DNA from: Candidatus Zixiibacteriota bacterium
Lineage (GTDB): Bacteria; Zixibacteria; MSB-5A5; GN15; FEB-12
Direction: 5' to 3'
NCBI GenBank assembly: GCA_022570975.1
Contig: JACZYS010000015.1
Location: forward strand, 13,656 to 19,952
DNA length: 6,297 bases
A program made the position numbers and the translations under genes. Shown piece after piece: positions 5,783 through 6,297 of this stretch; positions within the stretch are counted from its first letter, which is position 1, and each line of letters starts with the position of its first letter. The notes under the pieces were generated by a model. It was not told the DNA's origin and did not search any database. It saw only the letters and a list, made by a program, of their open reading frames with translations.

Positions 5783-6297
5783 GATAAATCCAAAACCAAT
5801 TTTATTTCATCTCGTACTTTGTCATAGAGCTCTTTGTGGAGCAAAATATTTTCATCCCGATTTGTTTTTATCTCAATAATAGATGATTTCCTGCTCTGTT
5901 GAGATTTGATATAGATTTTTTTAAATTCTGCAGCCTTTGTCGGCGAGCAATATGAGAGTGAGAACATCTCTGCAGACTTTTCGAAAGATAAATTATGAGG
6001 CGTGCCAAAATATTTCTCAAATTGTTTCTCTCTCTTTCTTACCGGCAGGAAAGAAAAAATTCCTCCACCGTTATTATTTATTATCACAATTGTAATTGGT
6101 TGTGTTGACTGTTTTACCAAGGACAGAGAGTTTAAGTCATGAAGAAAAGCAAGGTCACCAATTATCAGGGTAAGTTGTCTCTTCAGTCCCTGAGCAAATC
6201 CCGAGGCCGATGAAACGGTGAAAGTATCTCCAATGTACTTATTGAGTAGTTGCGCGGGGAGAGAACCAGAAGTTGTTGTACCTGCATATGTAACAGT
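5779..6297 (-). CDS. menD: SEPHCHC synthase (MenD), C-terminal part (runs off right edge)
   Basis: This is the last 172 codons of MenD, the thiamine-diphosphate enzyme that joins 2-oxoglutarate to isochorismate; full-length proteins are about 550-600 residues. The frame is open from the stop at 5779 to the window edge. It shows the C-terminal ThDP-binding domain: GDLAFLHDLNSL (fragment residues 47-58) and INNNGGGIFSFLP (73-85) form the bipartite GD...NN thiamine and metal site. TPHNLSFEKSAEMFSLSY (about 101-118) matches the conserved MenD tail. Upstream of TVSSASGFAQGL (27-38) the usual NRGxSGIDG segment is not recognisable; in its place is YAGTTTSGSLPAQLLNKYIG (4-23), which may be divergence, an insertion or damaged sequence. 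A start at TTG 6120 would cut through the ThDP domain and is not credible. The gene overlaps menH by 4 bases and is the first operon gene in view. Its start and promoter lie outside. Confidence 0.92.
   Translation of the reverse strand, partial: TVTYAGTTTSGSLPAQLLNKYIGDTFTVSSASGFAQGLKRQLTLIIGDLAFLHDLNSLSLVKQSTQPITIVIINNNGGGIFSFLPVRKREKQFEKYFGTPHNLSFEKSAEMFSLSYCSPTKAAEFKKIYIKSQQSRKSSIIEIKTNRDENILLHKELYDKVRDEIKLVLDLS

Noticed and set aside
5502..5879. Plus-strand open frame of 125 codons opposite menH and menD
   Set aside because: It lies antisense to strongly conserved MenH and MenD coding sequence, has no recognisable domain or ribosome binding site, and spans a real gene junction. It is a shadow of the minus-strand genes.
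5779..6120. A separate 113-residue protein starting at TTG 6120
   Set aside because: The same frame stays open to the window edge and encodes GDLAFLHDLNSL upstream, so this is only the tail of MenD.

Overview
The window is an AT-rich stretch of a bacterial chromosome. It is dominated by a tightly packed menaquinone (vitamin K2) biosynthesis operon of the classical o-succinylbenzoate (Men) pathway. On the minus strand, in transcription order, it carries menD (3' part only, entering from the right edge), menH, menB, menA, menC and menE. Four of the five junctions are overlaps or gaps of 7 bases or fewer; the longest gap is 16 bases, between menB and menA. Several starts lie inside or against the previous stop codon, which suggests one message with translational coupling. 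Every pathway enzyme shows its diagnostic motifs.

Layout from left to right: (1) 1-131, minus strand, the first 43 codons of a ferritin gene that runs off the left edge; (2) 132-350, a divergent intergenic region with a Fur-box-like palindrome and a good sigma70-type promoter facing right; (3) 351-746, plus strand, a small hot-dog thioesterase, best read as the DHNA-CoA hydrolase (MenI-type) of the same pathway; (4) 741-6297, minus strand, the men operon. The thioesterase and menE converge and their ends overlap by 6 bases.

Together the genes cover isochorismate to prenylated DHNA. MenD and MenH make SHCHC, MenC dehydrates it to o-succinylbenzoate, and MenE activates that to the CoA ester. 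MenB closes the ring to DHNA-CoA, the thioesterase releases DHNA, and MenA prenylates it in the membrane. Isochorismate synthase (menF) and the final methyltransferase (menG/ubiE) are not in the window; menF could lie upstream of menD, beyond the right edge.

The organism is a bacterium that respires with menaquinone. Base composition, gene order (menA between menB and menC) and Shine-Dalgarno use fit many AT-rich lineages, including members of the FCB group, but the sequence alone does not let me name a phylum. I see no mobile element, CRISPR array, tRNA or rRNA. This is mostly ordinary housekeeping DNA. The points most worth a second look are the Fur-like box between ferritin and the thioesterase, the unusual upstream part of the MenD fragment, and substitutions in the MenE ATP-binding loop.
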